Positions 8,175 to 18,583 of a stretch of 64,000 nt of DNA are shown one piece after another; position 1 is the stretch's first letter, and every line of letters starts with the position of its first letter. Position numbers and translations under genes: made by a program. The stretch is from contig NZ_CDCG01000006.1 of NCBI RefSeq assembly GCF_000819845.1, forward strand, positions 1-64,000, in the 5' to 3' direction. The stretch comes from Aeromonas enteropelogenes (lineage in GTDB: Bacteria; Pseudomonadota; Gammaproteobacteria; Enterobacterales; Aeromonadaceae). Below the pieces are notes generated by a model that was not told where the DNA came from, ran no database searches, and worked only from the letters and a program-made list of their open reading frames with translations.

Positions 8175-10145
8175 TCATGCCGCCCTGGTTTGGCGCTTGC
8201 TGGTCGTTTTGCGTGGTCGGGATCCGCCGGTCGTGCTGGCCGCCCCCTTGCGCCGGGTGAAACGCCGCTTGGCTGCGCCGGGCGCCTCCCTGGGCAGGGC
8301 GCTGAAACCGGCCCCCGAATCCTGCCTGGCCCCCTCCACCAGCCCGTGCAGCTGTTCGGTCAGCGGCCCCATGAACTGCTGGTAGCTGCCGTGGCGCTCG
8401 GCAATCCGACCGAGACTCTGCTCCCATAACGCCGTCATGTCCGGGGTGGTGGCGCTGGTCGGCAACGCCTGGATCAGCGCCCGCCCCGTGGGGGTCGCCT
8501 TGATGACCTTGCCCTGACGCACCAGGAAGCGACGCTTGAACAGCAGATCTATGATGCCGGCCCGGGTCGCTTCGGTACCAAGGCCATCGGTCTCCCGCAG
8601 GGTCTTGCGGATCTCGGGATCCTGCACATAACGGGCAATCCCCGTCATGGCGGCCAGCAGGGTGGCATCGGTAAATGACTTGGGCGGCTGGGTCATCTTC
8701 TCCAGCAGCTCACCCCGCTCGCATAACAGTTGCTCTCCCTCCTTCAGGGCGGGCAGAGTGCCGGCTTTCTCTTCATCGTCATCTTCCTCCACCCCGAGCA
8801 ACGCCTTCCAGCCGGCCTTGAGGATGCGACGCGCCTTGGCCTGGAACAGACCGCCGGCAATACGCAGCAGCACCTTGCTGTCGTTGTACTCGAATGGCGG
8901 ATAGAACTGCAGCAGGTACTGGCGGGCGATGAGGCCATAGAGTTTGGCCTCGTCGGCCCCCAGGCTCCCCTCGTTGCCGCGCTTTTCGGTGGGGATGATG
9001 GCGTGGTGGGCATCCACCTTGCTGTCGTTCCACGCCTTGCTGCGGATCTTGCCGTCCGCCTCGCTCACCGCCTTGGCCAAAGCGGGGGCCGTGGCGGCGA
9101 TGGCCTCACGCACCTGGGAGGCCCGGCTGAAGTGATCACTTGGCAGATGTCGGCTGTCGGATCTGGGATAGGTGATGAGCTTGTGGCGCTCATAGAGGCT
9201 CTGGCACACGTCCAGCACCCGTTTGGCATCCATGCCGAAGCGCTTGGCCGCATCGATCTGCAGGCTGGAGAGGTTGTAGGGCAGCGGCGCCGCCTGCTTG
9301 CGAGCCTGCTCTTCCACCGACTCCACCTGCGCCGGCTGGCCGTTGATCCTGCTCACCACCTTGTCGGCCAGCGCCCGGTTGAGCACCCGCCCCTCCTCAT
9401 CCTGCCACGGCAGGCAGGCTTCAGAGGGCAACCACTTGGCGGTGAAGCGCTCGTTGCCATCAGTCACCAGATGGGCCAGCACTTCGTAGAAGGGCTTGGG
9501 GACGAAAGCCTCTATCTCGAGATCCCGGCGCACCACCAGCCCCAGCAGCGGGGTCTGTACCCGCCCCACCGAGAGCAGCTCGCTGCAGCCCGCCTTGCGC
9601 CCCAGCAGGGTGTAGGCGCGGGTCATGTTGATGCCATAGAGCCAGTCGGCCCGGCTACGAGCCAGCGCCGATACTGCCAGCGGCACGAACTCCTTGTTGT
9701 CCCTGAGCTTGTCGAGGGCGCGGCGCACCGCCGGCGGGTTGAGATCGCTGATGAGGCAGCGCTGCACCGGCTTGGTTTTGGGGAAACCGAGAAAATCGAT
9801 CACTTCATCCACCAGCAGCTGCCCCTCCCTGTCCGGGTCACCGGCGTTGACCACGCAGTCGGCCTGTTTGATGAAGCGCTTGATGACGGTGAGCTGGGTC
9901 CTGGTCTTGGGCTTGGCCACCAGTTGCCACTGATCCGGCACTATGGGGAGATGTTCCATCCGCCACTGCTTGAAGGCGGCGTCATAGGCATCGGGCTCGG
10001 CCTGCTCCAGCAGATGGCCGATGCACCAGGTGACCACATCCCCCTGGGCAGTTTCGATGAAACCTTCCCCCTTCTTGTGGGGCTTGGGCAGTGCATCGGC
10101 TATGGCGCGGCCGAGAGTGGGCTTCTCGGCGATAAAGAGTCGCAT
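8175..10145 (-). CDS. topB: DNA topoisomerase III
   Basis: A 656-residue type IA topoisomerase that decatenates replication and recombination intermediates; the E. coli enzyme has 653 residues. The Toprim metal site is seen as [10 protein letters not shown] near residue 103 and the catalytic tyrosine in [10 protein letters not shown]. The last 40 residues are a basic tail rich in Arg and Lys. It is a single gene that stops two bases past the T run of the convergent terminator and is preceded by a 67-bp gap to the receiver gene. Confidence 0.95.
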   Translation of the reverse strand: MRLFIAEKPTLGRAIADALPKPHKKGEGFIETAQGDVVTWCIGHLLEQAEPDAYDAAFKQWRMEHLPIVPDQWQLVAKPKTRTQLTVIKRFIKQADCVVNAGDPDREGQLLVDEVIDFLGFPKTKPVQRCLISDLNPPAVRRALDKLRDNKEFVPLAVSALARSRADWLYGINMTRAYTLLGRKAGCSELLSVGRVQTPLLGLVVRRDLEIEAFVPKPFYEVLAHLVTDGNERFTAKWLPSEACLPWQDEEGRVLNRALADKVVSRINGQPAQVESVEEQARKQAAPLPYNLSSLQIDAAKRFGMDAKRVLDVCQSLYERHKLITYPRSDSRHLPSDHFSRASQVREAIAATAPALAKAVSEADGKIRSKAWNDSKVDAHHAIIPTEKRGNEGSLGADEAKLYGLIARQYLLQFYPPFEYNDSKVLLRIAGGLFQAKARRILKAGWKALLGVEEDDDEEKAGTLPALKEGEQLLCERGELLEKMTQPPKSFTDATLLAAMTGIARYVQDPEIRKTLRETDGLGTEATRAGIIDLLFKRRFLVRQGKVIKATPTGRALIQALPTSATTPDMTALWEQSLGRIAERHGSYQQFMGPLTEQLHGLVEGARQDSGAGFSALPREAPGAAKRRFTRRKGAASTTGGSRPRKTTSKRQTRAA

Positions 10146-10212
10146 CTGTGGCTACCTGCAATACTGTATATGCAGACAGTATACAACCCAGTGCGGCAAA
10201 GCCCAACCGCCG

Positions 10213-10707
10213 CTATTCGTCGAACGGATGGTCGTGAATGGCGGCAAACAGCCTGGCCTGGTTGAGCAGGGAGGCGTAATGGAAGGCGTTGTCGCCATCC
10301 TCCGCCAGCAGATAATCGGTGAGTTGCTCCCGCACCGCCTCTTGCAGCGTCTCCAGCTTCCACGGCTTGGCCAGATAGTAGTGCAGGCCGCCGCGATTGA
10401 CCGCCTCGACGGTCGCCTCCAGCCCCGCCTGACCGGTCAGCAGCAGCTTGCGCCTGGCACGGGTACTGGCGCGCTGGTTCAGCTCGATGAGAAAGTCGAT
10501 GCCGAGAGTCCCCGGCATGATGTGGTCGCAGAGGATCAGGGCCAGTTTGCCCCCCTCGCTCTCCCACTCATCCACCACGGCGCGCGCTTCATCGACACTC
10601 TCGGCGGCTTCCAGCTCGAAGTGGGAACGGAAAGGGGCGAGATCGTGGATCACCGCTTCCAGCACTTCCCGCTCGTCATCCACACACAGGATCAGGTAGT
10701 TTTTCAT
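10213..10707 (-). CDS. Stand-alone response regulator receiver protein
   Basis: A 164-residue protein consisting of one receiver domain. The acidic pocket CVDDERE is near residue 8, the phospho-acceptor Asp lies in LILCDHIMPG near residue 61, and the switch residues are LLTGQAG and LAKPW. There is no DNA-binding domain; a 40-residue helical tail follows. It lies 59 bp downstream of the REC-cNMP-kinase gene on the same strand and has a CAAGGAGG ribosome site, so the two are probably co-transcribed as kinase and output or phosphate-sink partner. Its target is unknown. Confidence 0.85.
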   Translation of the reverse strand: MKNYLILCVDDEREVLEAVIHDLAPFRSHFELEAAESVDEARAVVDEWESEGGKLALILCDHIMPGTLGIDFLIELNQRASTRARRKLLLTGQAGLEATVEAVNRGGLHYYLAKPWKLETLQEAVREQLTDYLLAEDGDNAFHYASLLNQARLFAAIHDHPFDE

Positions 10708-10766
10708 TGTTTTTCCTCCTTGGCGGCATCTCGCGACGGCTCCGCCGGTTGATGTCGGCGGCCGCA

Positions 10767-12731
10767 TCAGGCCGCGTGTTCCTTGTGATGATTTTCTCCC
10801 CCATGGCTGGCATGCCCTCTGCCATCCAGCGGCAGACAGACCCGCATCCGGGTGTAGCGGCCAGGTTCGGAGGCCACCTCGATCCGGCCGTGGTGCTGCT
10901 GCACTATCTGCAACGCCACGCTCAGGCCGATGCCGAGGCCAAAATGGCCCTCTCGCTTGGTGGTGAAGTTGAGATCGAAGATCCGCTCCCGCAGTTCGGG
11001 AGGAATGCCGCAGCCCGTGTCCTCCACCTCCACCATGACCCACTCGGGATCCAGCAGGGCGGTGCGGATGGTAAGCCGGCCCGGGCCGCTCATGGCATCC
11101 AGGCTGTTGCCGATGAGGTTGGTCCACACCTGCTGCAGGGCGATGGGATGGCAGCGCACCGGCGGCAGCGGCTGGTACTCCTTGCACAGCTCGTGCTGTT
11201 TGAGGCGGTTTTCGAAGATCATCAAGGTGTCTTCCAGCCCCTCGTGCAAGTCCACCAGCGAGGGCTCATCCCCATCCTGGCGGGCATACTGTTTGAGACT
11301 CTTGACCAGATCGCCGATGCGGCGGGCACACACCTCTATATTGCGCAGGAAGCTTCCAGTCTGCTGGAACAACTCCAGCTGCACCAGCAGGGCCTCCCGC
11401 TGTGCGCCAGTGCGGCCGGCAAACCAGCGTTGCCAGCTCAGCTCGTCATCCAGATGCATCTGCACCGCCAGCCGCGCCTGCTGGCGATCACCGAAACGCC
11501 CCTCCGCCTGGCGGGTCTTGTCGCGGATCTCGCTGGTCGAGACCGGTTGGGCCGTCAGGGCCTGGCAGAGGGTCTGGTTGCCCAGCCCCTTGATGGCGGC
11601 GGGCAGCTCGAGGTTGACCAGATCGGGGATGGCGGCCCGCAGGGTTTCGCTGCCGCGGATGATGGCCGCCACCGGATTGTTGAGCTCATGGGCCACGCCG
11701 GCCACCAGCTGCCCCAGCACCGCCATCTTCTCGCTCTCCACCAGTTGGGCATAGGCCGCATCGAGGGAGTTGAGGGTCTGCTGCAACCGGATCTCGGTGC
11801 GGATGCTGTTCTGCAGACGGCGGTTGAAGTGGCGCAGCAACAGGCTGGTGAAGGAGGGAAGCAGTTCGCTGCGGGCCTGCATGACGCGGGAAAACTGCAG
11901 CTTGTCGAGCTTGATCACCTCGGCCCCGGTCAGGGTCACCGCCGTGGTGAAGGCGGGTTCGCCGGTGACGAAGGACATGCCCCCCACCAGGGAGCCGGTA
12001 CGATAGTGCACTACCTCCTGCTCGATCCCCTGCTCATCGCGCTTGCGCAGTACCACCTCCCCCTTGGCGATGAACCAGAGAAAGCGGTTCGACTCCCCTT
12101 CCCGGGTCAGCACATGGCCCGGACTGTAGTGGAGACAGACCTTGGCCTCGTCATCTCCTTCGAAGAACTGGTAGAGCCCCTCGATCACCACCCGGGAGAG
12201 CTCTTCATCACTGCAATGGGTGTAATCCATGAAGCCCTGGCGGTACTCGGCCATCTTGCGATCGACGTGAGCTCGCAGCAGCTTCTGGTTGTCGAGCACG
12301 GCGGCATAGCTCAGCAGATCCACCTCGGGGTGCTGCAGCACGAAATGGCTGGCCTGTTCGATCACCGCCCGGCGCAGGCTGCCATCGCGCCAGGGGAGCT
12401 GCAGGTAGTAGTCGAGCCGGCCCAGGTTGACCGCCTCTATGATGGATTTCATCTCCGGCTGGCTGCCCAGCAGGATCTTGCGGCACGCATCGTGGCGATC
12501 GCCAAGGTGGATGAGGAAGTCGGCCCCCCGGCCATCCCCCAGATCGCTGTCGCACACCACCACGGCGGGCAGTTGCCCCTTGCCTTCCAGCTCGTCCAGC
12601 GCCTGTTCAGCGGACTGCTGTCCGGCCACCACCACCAGATTGAAGTGACTCAGCAACGGGGCCAGCTCCTGCTCGAACTCGGCCAGCATCTGCACATCGG
12701 CGGCAACACACAACAGGGAGAAGGGGCTCAT
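10767..12731 (-). CDS. Hybrid sensor histidine kinase with receiver and cyclic-nucleotide-binding domains
   Basis: A 654-residue soluble kinase with no membrane segment. The order is an N-terminal receiver-like domain (about 1-120, with VVVCDSDLG), a cNMP-binding/Crp-like beta roll (about 195-305), a HisKA dimerisation helix with the phospho-acceptor His in GVAHELNNPVAA (about 355), a long helical insertion (about 385-470), and an HATPase domain with N, G1 and G2 boxes (NLIGNSLDA, DTGCGI, GLGIGLS). A GTG eight codons upstream is possible, but GGAG lies eight bases before the ATG used here. It pairs with the downstream single-domain receiver; the signal is not identified. Confidence 0.86.
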   Translation of the reverse strand: MSPFSLLCVAADVQMLAEFEQELAPLLSHFNLVVVAGQQSAEQALDELEGKGQLPAVVVCDSDLGDGRGADFLIHLGDRHDACRKILLGSQPEMKSIIEAVNLGRLDYYLQLPWRDGSLRRAVIEQASHFVLQHPEVDLLSYAAVLDNQKLLRAHVDRKMAEYRQGFMDYTHCSDEELSRVVIEGLYQFFEGDDEAKVCLHYSPGHVLTREGESNRFLWFIAKGEVVLRKRDEQGIEQEVVHYRTGSLVGGMSFVTGEPAFTTAVTLTGAEVIKLDKLQFSRVMQARSELLPSFTSLLLRHFNRRLQNSIRTEIRLQQTLNSLDAAYAQLVESEKMAVLGQLVAGVAHELNNPVAAIIRGSETLRAAIPDLVNLELPAAIKGLGNQTLCQALTAQPVSTSEIRDKTRQAEGRFGDRQQARLAVQMHLDDELSWQRWFAGRTGAQREALLVQLELFQQTGSFLRNIEVCARRIGDLVKSLKQYARQDGDEPSLVDLHEGLEDTLMIFENRLKQHELCKEYQPLPPVRCHPIALQQVWTNLIGNSLDAMSGPGRLTIRTALLDPEWVMVEVEDTGCGIPPELRERIFDLNFTTKREGHFGLGIGLSVALQIVQQHHGRIEVASEPGRYTRMRVCLPLDGRGHASHGGENHHKEHAA

Positions 12732-13009
12732 CAGCGACGCTCCATGGGGGCTCACTCATGACTATATCAATGAATCCGGGAGGGTTTTGCGAGGAGGCTA
12801 ACAGCTGCAAAGGAAAGAGTCAGAAAACAGGCTGCGATCCAAGTGATGAATTTAATTCAGCAATAATTCAAAAAAATAAATTAATCACGAAGTGTGACGC
12901 CATTCAAAAAATATAAAGCATGACAAAGGTCAACGTCTTACAACCACCGATACCACTACCATGGAGGTACTACTATATTGGTACAAAATAACTGTAGGAC
13001 AATGTCGTC

Positions 13010-14140
13010 ATGATTGGAAAACTGACCCGAAAAACCTGGTTCTGGCTCCTGCTGCTCGGAGCCCTGCTGGGCGTAGCGGCACTGGGGGTGACAGTGACTG
13101 TGCTGCACAAGACCAGCTCCACCGAATTCTGCGTCTCCTGCCACTCGATGCAGACACCGCTTGCCGAGTACCAGGGCAGCGTTCACTTCCAGAACACCAA
13201 GGGGATCCGCGCCGAGTGCGCCGACTGCCACATTCCGGGGGATCCCACCTCCTATCTGTGGACCAAGATCCGCGCCGTGAAGGATATCTACCACGAGGCG
13301 ATCGGCACCCTGGACACCCCGGAAAAATACGAGGCCCACAAGCTGCGCATGGCGCAGTCGGTGTGGGACGAGCTCAAGGCCAACGACTCGGCCACCTGCC
13401 GCAGCTGCCACAGCTATGAGGCGATGGACATCCTGGCCCAGCGCCCCAACGCTCGCGCCGAGCACCCGGTCGCCATCAAGGATGGCCAGACCTGCATCGA
13501 CTGCCACCGCGGCGTCGCCCACATCATGCCCGACATGAGCGGCCTGGCCGCCGCCGGCGCCAGCGAACTGGCCCAGGCTGCCGCCCAGACCCCGGCCAGC
13601 GTCACCACCCGCTACGCCATCGCCACCACCCCGCTGTTCCTCAATGCCAACGCCAAGACTGACGAAGGCACCCTGATGCCCTCCACCCAAGTTGAAGTGC
13701 TGGCCAACGAGAACGGCCGCGCCCAGGTGCGCATCGACGGCTGGCAGCAGGATGGCGTGAGCGAAGTCTTCTACGCCGCCCCCGGCAAACGGATCCTGAG
13801 CGCCCTGGTCGGCGACGCCGCCAAGAAGGAGCTGGTCACCGGCAAGAGCGAAACCGACAGCGCCACCAACCTCACCTGGCATCAGGTCAGCCTGACCGCC
13901 TGGGTTGACCAGAGCCAGCTCATCGGCGATCAGGGCAAGCTGTGGCAATACGCCTCCACCCTGATGTCCAATAACTGTACCGGCTGCCACGGCCTCACCG
14001 CACTGGATCACTTCAATGCCAACCAGTGGATCGGCGTCATCAAGGGGATGGAATCTCGCACCTCCCTGACCCCCGAACAGTCGCGCATGCTGACCCAGTA
14101 TGTCCAGAAACACGCCAGTGACATGAGCGCGGCCCACTAA
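13010..14140 (+). CDS. torC: Pentaheme c-type cytochrome, TorC/NapC/NirT family
   Basis: A 376-residue membrane-anchored periplasmic cytochrome that passes electrons from menaquinol to the terminal reductase. One N-terminal transmembrane helix lies at residues 10-32. Four CxxCH heme sites form the NapC-like domain (CVSCH at 41, then CADCH, CRSCH and CIDCH), and a fifth, CTGCH near residue 323, is in the C-terminal TorC extension. It sits 23 bp upstream of the torA-type reductase gene. The preceding 270-bp AT-rich gap should hold its anaerobic/TMAO promoter, but I could not recognise a clear TorR or FNR site. Confidence 0.92.
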   Translation: MIGKLTRKTWFWLLLLGALLGVAALGVTVTVLHKTSSTEFCVSCHSMQTPLAEYQGSVHFQNTKGIRAECADCHIPGDPTSYLWTKIRAVKDIYHEAIGTLDTPEKYEAHKLRMAQSVWDELKANDSATCRSCHSYEAMDILAQRPNARAEHPVAIKDGQTCIDCHRGVAHIMPDMSGLAAAGASELAQAAAQTPASVTTRYAIATTPLFLNANAKTDEGTLMPSTQVEVLANENGRAQVRIDGWQQDGVSEVFYAAPGKRILSALVGDAAKKELVTGKSETDSATNLTWHQVSLTAWVDQSQLIGDQGKLWQYASTLMSNNCTGCHGLTALDHFNANQWIGVIKGMESRTSLTPEQSRMLTQYVQKHASDMSAAH

Positions 14141-14163
14141 GGCTGGCACAGAGGAAAACCGTT

Positions 14164-16644
14164 ATGACTTTTTACAACGACAAGAAAACCAATCTGTCCC
14201 GCCGCAACCTGCTTAAGGGTCTGGGTGCCTGCGCCGCCCTGCCCCTGCTCGGCGGCCTATTCCCGAAAAGCGCCCTGGCCCAGGCCATCAGCACGGCACT
14301 GAGCCAGTTCCCGACTCTGGTGCCGGCCCAGAAGGGCATTCTCACCGGCGCCCACTGGGGGGCCTTCGAGGCCATCGTCGAAGAGGGGCGCATGGTGCGT
14401 GTCCAGCCGGTGGCCGATGATCCGGCCCCGAACGATCTGATCGACATGGCGCCGTTCCAGGTCCACGCCAAGAACCGCATCAAGTACCCTATGGTACGCA
14501 AGAGCTGGCTGGAACATGGCCCGGGGGCCAAGACCGAGCTGCGCGGTGCCGACGAATGGGTGCGGGTGAGCTGGGAGAAGGCCATCGAGCTGGTCGCCGG
14601 CGAGATCAAACGGGTGCAGAGCGACTTTGGCCCGCAGGCTATCCACGCCGGTTCCTACGGCTGGAAGAGCGTCGGCATGTTCCACAACAGCCGTACCCTG
14701 CTGCACCGTCTGATGAACCTGGCCGGCGGCTTTACCGGTTATGCCGGTGACTACTCCACCGGTGCCGCTCAGGTGATCATGTCCCACGTGATGGGCTCCA
14801 TCGAGGTGTACGAGCAGCAGACTGCCTGGCCCAACGTGGTGGAAAACGCCGAACTGGTGGTGCTGTGGGGGGTCAACGCCCAGGTCACCCTGAAGAACAG
14901 CTGGAACATGCCGGATCACGAGGGTCAGGCCGGCTTCAAGGCGCTCAAGGAGAAGGGCACCCGCGTCATCAGCATCGACCCCATCTACAACGAGACCGCC
15001 AAGCAGCTGAATGCCGAGTGGATCGCCCCGAACGCCTACACAGACGTCGCCATGATGCTGGGGGTCGCCCACACCCTGTATAGCGAGAAGAAACACGATC
15101 AGGCCTTCCTCGACCGCTACACCGTCGGGTTCGACAAGTTCCTCGCCTACCTGCTCGGCAAGGACGACGGCCAGCCGAAGAGCGCCGAATGGGCAAGCAC
15201 TGTATGTGGCGTCGACGCCAAGGTCATTCGCCAGCTGGCCCTCGACATGGCCGGCAAACGCACCATGATCATGGCAGGCTGGGGCATGCAGCGTCAGCAG
15301 CACGGCGAGCAGCCCAACTGGATGCTGGTCACCCTGGCCGCCATGCTGGGCCAGATCGGCCTGCCGGGCGGTGGCTTCGGCTTCAGCTACCACTACTCCT
15401 CAGGTGGCAGCCCCACCGCCAAGGGCGGCATCCTGGCGGGGATCTCAGCCGGCAACGCACCGAAGAACAGCCCCGCGCCGATCCCGGTGGCCCGCATCGC
15501 CGACTGCCTTGCCAATCCGAGCAAGACCATCGACTTCAACGGTCGCAAGGTTACCTATCCGGACATCAAGCTGGTCTATGTGGCGGGCGGCAACCCCTTC
15601 CACCACCATCAGGACACCAACAACCTGATCCAGGCCTGGCGCAAGCCGCAGACCGTGATCGTCCACGAGCCCTACTGGACCGCCACCGCCAAGCAGGCCG
15701 ACATCGTCCTGCCGGTGACCACCAGCTACGAACGCAACGATCTGGAGATGGGCGGCGACTACTCCCAGCGCTACGTCTTCCCGATGCACCAGTGCGTGCC
15801 GCCCCAGTTTGAAGCGCGCAACGACTTCGACATCTTCAGCGCCATCGCGGCCAAGCTGGGTGTGCAGGATCAGTACACCGAAGGCAAGGACGAGATGCTG
15901 TGGCTCAAGCAGATGTACGACGGCATGGCGGCCCAGGCGCGCGGTGCCCGGGTGGCGCTGCCGCCGTTCAACATGTTCTGGGAATCCAACAACTATGTGC
16001 GCTTCCCAGTGCCCGAGGCGAGCCGCGAGTGGGTACGTCATGCCGATTTTCGCGAAAACCCGCTGCTCAACCCGCTCGGCACCCCGTCAGGCAAGATCGA
16101 GATCTTCTCCAATACGGTGGCAGGCATGGATTACGCCGACTGTGCCGGTCATCCCAAGTGGTATGAGCCCAAGGAGTGGATCAAGAGCGAGGTGGCGACC
16201 GCTTATCCCCTGTCCCTCAACACCTCGCACCCGACCCAGCGGCTGCACTCCCAGCTCGACAACACTCCGCTGCGGGACAAGTTCGCCATCGCCGATCGCG
16301 AAGCCATCATGATCAACCCGGCGGATGCCAAGGCTCGCGGCATCGCCCAGGGGGATCTGGTACGCGCCTTCAACAATCGCGGCCAGATCCTGGTGGGGGC
16401 GCTCATCTCCGAGGATATTCGCCAGGGGGTGGTGCGGATCTGCGAAGGGGCCTGGTTCGATCCGGCCAAGCCGGGTGACGTGGGCAGCATCTGCAAAAAC
16501 GGCAACGTCAACTGCCTCACCTTCGATGAAGGCTCCTCCAGCCTGGCCCAGGGCAACTGCGGCCACATGGCCCAGCTGCAGATTGAGAAGTACACAGGCC
16601 CTGCGCTGCCCAACACCGCCCACGAGGTGCCGGCCGGTGCCTGA
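14164..16644 (+). CDS. torA: Molybdopterin-dependent TMAO / S-oxide reductase
   Basis: An 826-residue periplasmic reductase of the DMSO reductase family that uses trimethylamine N-oxide (or biotin sulfoxide-like) acceptors. A Tat signal with SRRNLLKG near residue 12 ends near AQA. The segment GDYSTGAAQ contains the molybdenum-ligating serine, and GVNAQVTLKN and AGWGMQRQQHGEQ are typical of TorA/BisC. It lacks the N-terminal Fe-S cysteines, as expected for this subgroup. It is co-transcribed with torC, but no torD chaperone or torSR genes are in the window. Confidence 0.92.
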   Translation: MTFYNDKKTNLSRRNLLKGLGACAALPLLGGLFPKSALAQAISTALSQFPTLVPAQKGILTGAHWGAFEAIVEEGRMVRVQPVADDPAPNDLIDMAPFQVHAKNRIKYPMVRKSWLEHGPGAKTELRGADEWVRVSWEKAIELVAGEIKRVQSDFGPQAIHAGSYGWKSVGMFHNSRTLLHRLMNLAGGFTGYAGDYSTGAAQVIMSHVMGSIEVYEQQTAWPNVVENAELVVLWGVNAQVTLKNSWNMPDHEGQAGFKALKEKGTRVISIDPIYNETAKQLNAEWIAPNAYTDVAMMLGVAHTLYSEKKHDQAFLDRYTVGFDKFLAYLLGKDDGQPKSAEWASTVCGVDAKVIRQLALDMAGKRTMIMAGWGMQRQQHGEQPNWMLVTLAAMLGQIGLPGGGFGFSYHYSSGGSPTAKGGILAGISAGNAPKNSPAPIPVARIADCLANPSKTIDFNGRKVTYPDIKLVYVAGGNPFHHHQDTNNLIQAWRKPQTVIVHEPYWTATAKQADIVLPVTTSYERNDLEMGGDYSQRYVFPMHQCVPPQFEARNDFDIFSAIAAKLGVQDQYTEGKDEMLWLKQMYDGMAAQARGARVALPPFNMFWESNNYVRFPVPEASREWVRHADFRENPLLNPLGTPSGKIEIFSNTVAGMDYADCAGHPKWYEPKEWIKSEVATAYPLSLNTSHPTQRLHSQLDNTPLRDKFAIADREAIMINPADAKARGIAQGDLVRAFNNRGQILVGALISEDIRQGVVRICEGAWFDPAKPGDVGSICKNGNVNCLTFDEGSSSLAQGNCGHMAQLQIEKYTGPALPNTAHEVPAGA

Positions 16645-16671
16645 CAACGCCAGAACCTGACAAAGTGCAAT

Positions 16672-16700
16672 AAAAACGGCGCCATCAAGGCGCCGTTTTT
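16672..16700. terminator. Bidirectional terminator after torA
   Basis: An AAAAACGGCGCC/GGCGCCGTTTTT stem around ATCAA has U tracts on both strands. It serves torA and the convergent 153-residue gene. Confidence 0.9.
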
Positions 16701-16730
16701 ATCTCTGCTGCAACAGAAGCCGGGACAGGA

Positions 16731-17192
16731 TCAGAAGTCCCCTTCCTCCATATACTCCTGAGCGCACTCCACCAGCTGGGGCCAGAGCTCTTCCGGCACC
16801 CAGGCATCCGGGTCATCCTCGTCGCCATCGTACTGGCTCCAGAAGTAGCGGCGCAGGCCGGAGGCAAACTCGTCGCTGATCTCCGCCAGCTCGGAGAGCG
16901 GCCCCAACCAGGCGATGCGGCGCAGGCCGGAGGCGAGATCGTTGATCGCGTCCATCAGGGTGCGATCATCGAAGCTCTGTTCCACCAGCAGGGTAAAGCG
17001 TTCGCGCGCCTGTTCGGTCTGCTCCTCGTCCAGCTCGCCGACATCGGCCAGCAGATCGACAAAATCCTCCAGCAGGAACTGGATCAGGCCGTCCCTGTCT
17101 TCAAACCACTGGATCTGGGCGCCCTTGGTGCCCAGCACAGAGGCATCGAATGAATCGTCAAGATGACATAGTGCCCACGGATCGTCAGTCAT
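16731..17192 (-). CDS. Conserved acidic protein of unknown function
   Basis: A 153-residue strongly acidic protein with no signal peptide or membrane segment. It has predicted helical stretches (for example EEQTEQARERFTLLVEQSF), one cysteine near the start and one near the end, and the conserved-looking aromatic patch GLRRYFWSQYDGDEDD. I do not recognise a family. It is a single gene convergent with torA and 41 bp downstream of the OmpR/kinase pair, preceded by a GAGGAAGAG ribosome site. It is likely real because of that site and its codon use, but its role is unknown. Confidence 0.7.
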   Translation of the reverse strand: MTDDPWALCHLDDSFDASVLGTKGAQIQWFEDRDGLIQFLLEDFVDLLADVGELDEEQTEQARERFTLLVEQSFDDRTLMDAINDLASGLRRIAWLGPLSELAEISDEFASGLRRYFWSQYDGDEDDPDAWVPEELWPQLVECAQEYMEEGDF

Positions 17193-17233
17193 GGTTCTCT
17201 TCCTCAGGCTGAAACAAGTGCCATATCTTATGC

Positions 17234-18583
17234 CTAGCTCTCTACTCTTGCCACCTTGGGCAGGGAGAGCGAGGCCGCCAGACCGCCCAGCTCGGCGCGG
17301 CCCATAATGAAGCTGCCCCGATAGGCTTCCGCCAGATCGGAGACGATATTGAGGCCAAGCCCAGAGCCCGGCACCTTCTCGTCGAGGCGCACTCCACGCA
17401 GCACCGCCTTGGCGATCTGATCCTCGCTCATGCCGGGGCCATCATCCTCGATGCGCAGGGTGATCCAGCCTCCCAGCTCGGCACTGGAAATGCGCAGCTG
17501 GCTGGCGGACCACTTGAAGGCGTTTTCCAGCAGGTTGCCCACCATCTCGTCGAAATCCTGCTCCTCCACCCCGACCGCCAGATTGGCGGGTACCTGCAAA
17601 TCCACCGTCTTGCCCGGATAGAGGCGGGAGAAGGCGCGGCAGATGTACTCCACCCTTGCTCGCACCGGGGTCGAGACGCCGAGGATCTTGGCCGCACCGG
17701 TCACCCGTGCCTTGCCGAGGTGATAGTCGATGTGACGCTGGATCTGATCGAGCTGCTCGCCGATGGCGGCCTGATCTTCAGGCGGCAGCTGGGCTACCTG
17801 ATTGCGCATGATGCTCAGCGGCGTCTTGAGGGCGTGAGCCAGGTTGCCGGTATGGGAGCGGGCCCGCTGCAGCAACTCGCTGTAGTGGTGCAGCAGCCGG
17901 TTGATGTCCTCCACCAGCGGCTGGATCTCCAGCGGATAGCGCAGCCGGAACCCTTCCTGATGCCCCTGATGCACCCGGCTCAATTCGCGGCGCAGCAAAT
18001 GCAGCGGGCGCAGCCCGTAGACAATTTGGAACATGAAGCCGAGCACCAGACCGGCGGCCGCAAACCCAAGACCAAGAAACAGGCTGATCCGGGTCTTCTT
18101 CAGGGTCTGGGTCAGGGCGCTGCTGTCTTTCGCCATCACCAGGGTGAACACCTTGTCCGACCCCGGCAGCAGCACGGTGCGGGTCATGATCAGGAGGGGT
18201 TCCTTGTTGGGGCCCCGCCCGAGAAACAGATCCGGGTCGCCAAAGGCGGACTTCAGCCCCTGGGTGTTGAGATTGGTGTCCCACAGGGAGCGGGAACGGC
18301 CGATGACGTGATGTTCCAGCTCCAGCTGCCAGTAGTGGCCGGAATAGGGCTGGCGAAAGCGGGGATCCGACAGGGGTTCGCTCACCACCGGCAGGCCATT
18401 TTTCGCCACCTCCAGTCGGGAGAGCAGGTCATAGAGCTGCAGACGCAGGCCGTCGGCTTCCGCCTCCTGCCAGTAGTTGCGCATCATGGTCTGCAGGCTG
18501 AAGCCGGTGGCAAACAGGAACAGGCCGCACCACACCAGGGCGATGGCGACCAGCCGTCCCCGCAGGGTTCTGACCAGCCTCAT
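17234..18583 (-). CDS. Two-component sensor histidine kinase (PhoQ-like)
   Basis: A 449-residue inner-membrane kinase. A transmembrane helix at about 10-30, a periplasmic sensor domain (about 35-165), a second helix (about 168-190) and a HAMP linker are visible. The phospho-acceptor His lies in NLAHALKTPLS (about 249), and the ATP-binding N, G1 and G2 boxes are NLLENAFKW, DDGPGMS and GSGLGLN. Its start overlaps the stop of the upstream response regulator gene as ATGA. The HALKTPL form of the H box and the partner regulator resemble PhoQ and related lipid/cation-sensing kinases; the signal is not established. Confidence 0.88.
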   Translation of the reverse strand: MRLVRTLRGRLVAIALVWCGLFLFATGFSLQTMMRNYWQEAEADGLRLQLYDLLSRLEVAKNGLPVVSEPLSDPRFRQPYSGHYWQLELEHHVIGRSRSLWDTNLNTQGLKSAFGDPDLFLGRGPNKEPLLIMTRTVLLPGSDKVFTLVMAKDSSALTQTLKKTRISLFLGLGFAAAGLVLGFMFQIVYGLRPLHLLRRELSRVHQGHQEGFRLRYPLEIQPLVEDINRLLHHYSELLQRARSHTGNLAHALKTPLSIMRNQVAQLPPEDQAAIGEQLDQIQRHIDYHLGKARVTGAAKILGVSTPVRARVEYICRAFSRLYPGKTVDLQVPANLAVGVEEQDFDEMVGNLLENAFKWSASQLRISSAELGGWITLRIEDDGPGMSEDQIAKAVLRGVRLDEKVPGSGLGLNIVSDLAEAYRGSFIMGRAELGGLAASLSLPKVARVES

